DNA of 64,000 bases from Aliiroseovarius salicola (GTDB taxonomy: Bacteria > Pseudomonadota > Alphaproteobacteria > Rhodobacterales > Rhodobacteraceae). Below the pieces are notes generated by a model. It had not been told where the DNA came from and searched no databases. It saw nothing but the letters and a program-made list of their open reading frames with translations. Location: assembly GCF_027891095.1 (NCBI RefSeq), contig NZ_JAQIIO010000001.1, forward strand, positions 220,001-284,000. Direction: 5' to 3'. This document shows positions 63,931-64,000 of this stretch, piece after piece. A program made the translations under genes and the position numbers. How positions within the stretch are numbered: the stretch's first letter is position 1; each line of letters begins with the position of its first letter.

Positions 63931-64000
63931 GATGCGCGTCGATTGATGCCGGATTTCAAACAATTGCCACGATTGTGCTGAATTTGCGCCATCTGCGAGG

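Noticed and set aside
1-64000. CRISPR arrays, prophage, insertion sequences, rRNA operon
   Set aside because: I found no spaced direct repeats of CRISPR type, no transposase, integrase or phage structural genes, and no rRNA sequence.

Overview
The window is a gene-dense chromosomal segment from an alphaproteobacterium, almost certainly a member of the Rhodobacteraceae (marine Roseobacter-type). The evidence is the gene content: lone MsrP, PAS_7-type hybrid kinase, type II lumazine synthase behind an FMN riboswitch, DUF3035 next to lspA, an SDHAF4/DUF1674 protein, separate saccharopine-pathway enzymes for lysine, IalB-like and DUF5665 proteins. A family of intergenic repeats ending in a ggatatttttggcaagagga-like tail also supports it. 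Organism identity is inference from these features. I see no prophage, insertion sequence, CRISPR array, rRNA or plasmid gene. One tRNA (Val, GAC) is present.

Layout. 1-10.5 kb: the start of msrP (cut by the window edge), a small EF-hand protein, clpB with a likely heat-shock promoter, pyrF, a membrane protein, the QmcA/NfeD pair, a Nudix enzyme divergent from dinB, an N-formylglutamate amidohydrolase-like gene, tRNA-Val and rpmJ. 10.7-22.9 kb: a seven-gene operon on the minus strand (acyl-CoA synthetase, livG, livH, livM, substrate-binding protein, livF, PaaK-like ligase) facing a divergent hybrid histidine kinase/OmpR-type regulator pair. This looks like one sensing, uptake and CoA-activation unit for an organic acid. 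23-31.2 kb: an isolated formate dehydrogenase-type molybdoenzyme that has lost one Fe-S ligand set, then a plus-strand run (histidine phosphatase, GST, lysine-ketoglutarate reductase, SemiSWEET, saccharopine dehydrogenase, HD-domain protein) and a convergent formate/nitrite-type channel.

31.4-45.3 kb: a secreted metallopeptidase-like protein, then a long minus-strand series rsmB, heparinase-like, purH, lspA, DUF3035 lipoprotein, two M16 peptidases (one active-type, one inactive-type), mutL and rmuC, with an SDHAF4 gene and dapB at its upstream end. 45.4-53.9 kb: the translation/RNA block rbfA-truB ... rpsO-pnp, which is interrupted by deoA, a DUF1643 gene, an RTX-repeat protein and a DUF5665 protein. 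54-59 kb: a secreted HExxH protein and all three enzymes of serine biosynthesis, serC-serA on one strand and serB divergent. 59-64 kb: ribH behind an FMN riboswitch, a TSUP permease, an asparaginase, an IalB-like protein, rlmN, and a repeat copy split by a 112-bp element.

The most interesting items are: the two-ligase transporter operon, whose second ligase lacks a canonical ATP-binding loop; the half PQ-loop (SemiSWEET) gene placed between the two lysine-catabolic enzymes; the orphan formate dehydrogenase lacking its His-Cys3 cluster ligands; and the dispersed intergenic repeat with its nested insertion.
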